From contig JAGDAM010000013.1 of the NCBI GenBank assembly GCA_017959485.1, positions 1 through 6,417 of the forward strand: DNA of 6,417 nt. Direction: 5' to 3'. This DNA is from Clostridia bacterium. Lineage in GTDB: Bacteria > Bacillota_A > Clostridia > Oscillospirales > CAG-272. Under the pieces are notes generated by a model. That model saw only the letters and a list, made by a program, of their open reading frames with translations, did no database searches and was not told where the DNA came from. Shown here piece by piece: positions 5,042 to 6,417 of this stretch (position 1 is the stretch's first letter; the number at the start of each line of letters is the position of its first letter). Made by a program: the position numbers and the translations under genes.

Positions 5042-5686
5042 ATGACAGTTTTCAGGAAACATTTGTGTACTGCGCTTTGCGCGATTCTCATCGCGGTTGC
5101 TTCGGTTGTTTCCGGTTGCGCCGACAGCTTATCGTACGGAACCGAGGATAATACCTTTCCCGAACGGAAGCTTCCGGCGACAAGGCAGATGTCGGACGAG
5201 ATCGAAGGACTTGTCGGACTTTGCGATACGGTTTACGGTACAACAAATCTTATTCTGTCAAAATATTCCGCATCCGAGGTCGCTGACGTATACGGCAAGA
5301 TCCGCGCGCTTGCTTCAACCGAAGACGACCATTATCCCGGTTTTCTGGGAGAGATCGTTCGCAATCTTTACCCCGATTGCATAGAAGGGGACGTGATCAA
5401 CCCGGCAAAGGCGATTCAGAGAATGAAAAAGTTCAAAGAAGCGTACGATGCGCTCGACGATATCGCGCAGAGGGCAAACGACGCCTTCCGTGTCTTCAGA
5501 AAGCAGTTCGACGCCTCGGAGCACGAAACCGTAAGCGCATTTGGGGAGTATCTGGACGCCGCGCTCGAGTATGCCGATTCGGTGGTTTACCGGAACGGGG
5601 CATCCGAGTCCTATCTGGCGGAACTGACCCGCCTGCGTCAGAATCTTGCCTCTGCAAAAGAGAAGGCAAAGGGGTTTATCAACTGA
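5042..5686 (+). CDS. Small helical lipoprotein, copy B (intact), 214 aa
   Basis: The intact paralogue of copy A. The signal peptide ends in lipobox VSGC with Cys26. Next comes a tether, CADSLSYGTEDNTFPERK onward (26-49), that is almost unchanged between the copies. The body of 165 residues is rich in amphipathic helix (QRMKKFKEAYDALDDIAQRA, then FGEYLDAALEYAD, then a YLAELTRLRQ end segment), consistent with a small helical bundle. Two Cys, at 61 and 113, are shared with copy A and could form a disulfide outside the cell. ATG 5042 is chosen over GTG 5030 and ATG 5036 because it matches the copy A start and lies 8 nt after GGTGG (5029-5033). It lies 24 nt after the propeller-like lipoprotein gene, so one transcript is likely. 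I recognise no named family. The C-terminal ends of both copies are identical (EKAKGFIN), pointing to a constraint there. Confidence 0.88.
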   Translation: MTVFRKHLCTALCAILIAVASVVSGCADSLSYGTEDNTFPERKLPATRQMSDEIEGLVGLCDTVYGTTNLILSKYSASEVADVYGKIRALASTEDDHYPGFLGEIVRNLYPDCIEGDVINPAKAIQRMKKFKEAYDALDDIAQRANDAFRVFRKQFDASEHETVSAFGEYLDAALEYADSVVYRNGASESYLAELTRLRQNLASAKEKAKGFIN

Positions 5687-5705
5687 ACTTACGGTTATAA
5701 CGATT

Positions 5706-5739
5706 AACGGCACGGCCCGCGCCAGCGGGCCGTGCCGTT
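5706..5739 (+). terminator. Perfect 15-bp hairpin after copy B, lacking a T-run
   Basis: AACGGCACGGCCCGC (5706-5720) pairs perfectly with GCGGGCCGTGCCGTT (5725-5739) around a 4-nt loop, GCCA. It is the most stable hairpin in the window and begins 19 nt after the copy B stop, where a terminator is expected. However, neither strand shows a T-run next to the stem, so efficient Rho-independent termination is doubtful. It may instead protect the mRNA 3' end or stop transcription by another route. Confidence 0.5.
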
Positions 5740-5755
5740 GGCAGTTATGAACCAG

Positions 5756-5785
5756 TTGACTAAGAACGTTATATTGTGATATAAT
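5756..5785 (+). promoter_or_regulatory. Extended -10 sigma-A promoter of miaB
   Basis: TTGACT (5756-5761) and a perfect TATAAT (5780-5785) are 18 nt apart, and TGA at 5777-5779 gives an extended -10 (TGATATAAT). The surroundings are AT-rich (5769-5800), unlike the flanking coding DNA. Transcription would begin near 5792, about 26 nt before the chosen start codon. Confidence 0.82.
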
Positions 5786-5804
5786 ATTATATATTTGTTA
5801 AATT

Positions 5805-5809
5805 GGGAG
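5805..5809 (+). promoter_or_regulatory. Ribosome binding site supporting the TTG start of miaB
   Basis: GGGAG at 5805-5809 lies 8 nt before TTG 5818, in good position. The first in-frame ATG (5887) has no purine-rich site upstream, so TTG 5818 is preferred. Confidence 0.6.
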
Positions 5810-5817
5810 ATGCTGTT

Positions 5818-6417
5818 TTGACTGTCGGCGGAAGCGGTTGTGATGGTTTTTCGGATATCCGGGACGAAGTTAGCGAAATTCGCCGGATGATATCCGGAAG
5901 CGGTAAGAAGTATTATATCAGGACCTTCGGCTGCCAGCAGAACGAGGCCGACAGCGAGCGGATAGCCGGTCTTTGCGAGGAGATGGGCTTCTCAGGGACC
6001 GATACTCCGGGGGATGCCGATCTGATCGTCGTAAACACCTGTGCGGTCAGGGAGCACGCCGAAAAGCGCGCGCTTTCTGTCATCGGTCAGTACAAGCATA
6101 TCAAAAAAGAAAAGCCCGATATGATAATCGCCGTTTGCGGCTGCATGGTGTCTCAGGGGCGCCGCGCCGATCAGCTGAAAACGAGCTATCCTTACGTTGA
6201 TTTTTCTTTCGGAACGTCGGACATCGCTTCATTTCCGAAACTCCTTCGCGAACGTCTCGGCGGAGGGTCCCGAAGGTTTGTGCTGCCCGGAGAGGTTTCA
6301 CGTATTACGGAGGGAATACCCGTCCGCCGGGCCTGCCGTTTTCGCGGATGGATCTCGATCATGTACGGCTGCGACAACTTCTGCTCCTACTGCATCGTTC
6401 CCTACGTTAGAGGACGC
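5818..6417 (+). CDS. miaB: tRNA-2-methylthio-N6-dimethylallyladenosine synthase MiaB (5' part)
   Basis: MiaB is a radical-SAM methylthiotransferase that adds a 2-methylthio group to i6A37 of tRNAs reading UNN codons. The first 200 codons are present; the remaining roughly half, including the rest of the radical-SAM barrel and the TRAM domain, lies beyond the right edge. The N-terminal UPF0004 domain starts at YYIRTFGCQQNEADSER (about 32-48). Its three auxiliary-cluster cysteines are Cys39 (FGCQQN), Cys75 (NTCAVRE) and Cys109 (CGCMVSQ). The radical-SAM motif CxxxCxxC is GCDNFCSYC, with Cys185, 189 and 192, followed by IVPYVRGR as expected for MiaB. The NTCAVRE and IVPYVRGR blocks favour MiaB over the related MtaB and RimO. 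The TTG start (5818) adds about 30 residues before the domain, which is common in Clostridia. It has its own promoter and is probably independent of the lipoprotein genes. Confidence 0.95.
   Translation, partial: MTVGGSGCDGFSDIRDEVSEIRRMISGSGKKYYIRTFGCQQNEADSERIAGLCEEMGFSGTDTPGDADLIVVNTCAVREHAEKRALSVIGQYKHIKKEKPDMIIAVCGCMVSQGRRADQLKTSYPYVDFSFGTSDIASFPKLLRERLGGGSRRFVLPGEVSRITEGIPVRRACRFRGWISIMYGCDNFCSYCIVPYVRGR

Noticed and set aside
5315..5713. 132-aa reverse-strand frame opposite copy B
   Set aside because: It is the complement of a well-supported paralogue. The forward frame is conserved in both copies, and the reverse frame has no independent support.
1..6417. CRISPR arrays, insertion sequences, tRNA genes
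   Set aside because: No regularly spaced short repeats, transposase-like frames with terminal inverted repeats, or cloverleaf-like sequences were found on either strand.

Overview
The window looks like a piece of a Bacillota (Clostridia-type) chromosome of intermediate GC. The signs are sigma-A promoters close to TTGACA-17-TATAAT, purine-rich Shine-Dalgarno sites, frequent GTG and TTG starts, several lipoprotein signal peptides, and a gene set (NusG domain II protein, Gx transporter family protein, ApbE, MiaB) typical of that class. No finer placement is possible from the sequence alone.

Layout. The left edge is the last ~50 nt of a 23S rRNA gene. It is followed by about 100 nt with no recognisable 5S rRNA or tRNA, then a strong intrinsic terminator (149-191). 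A near-perfect promoter (210-238) then starts an apparent five-gene, same-strand run, 312-3526. It encodes a zinc-ribbon membrane protein, a NusG domain II protein, a Gx transporter family (EetB / Hpre_diP_synt_I-like) membrane protein, an ApbE-type FAD:protein FMN transferase lipoprotein, and a small helical lipoprotein (copy A). Copy A carries an in-frame TGA exactly at its lipobox. The run ends at an intrinsic terminator (3542-3590). A second promoter (3601-3629) drives a two-gene unit: a 442-residue lipoprotein with propeller-like repeats and a Cys/His cluster, then an intact second copy (copy B) of the small helical lipoprotein. After a perfect 15-bp hairpin comes an extended -10 promoter (5756-5785) and the 5' part of miaB, a tRNA methylthiotransferase, cut by the window's right edge.

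How the genes may work together. NusG domain II protein, Gx transporter family protein and ApbE is a combination known from flavin-based extracellular electron transfer and flavinylation loci. ApbE attaches FMN to extracytosolic proteins; the other two are membrane components of poorly defined role. No FMN-binding target, Rnf subunit, NDH-2 or flavin exporter is visible here, so the redox partner must lie elsewhere. The two related small lipoproteins flanking the propeller-like lipoprotein form an envelope module that I cannot assign to a named family. Its adjacency to ApbE is suggestive only. The most notable single observation is the nonsense codon in copy A, whose downstream frame is otherwise fully preserved.
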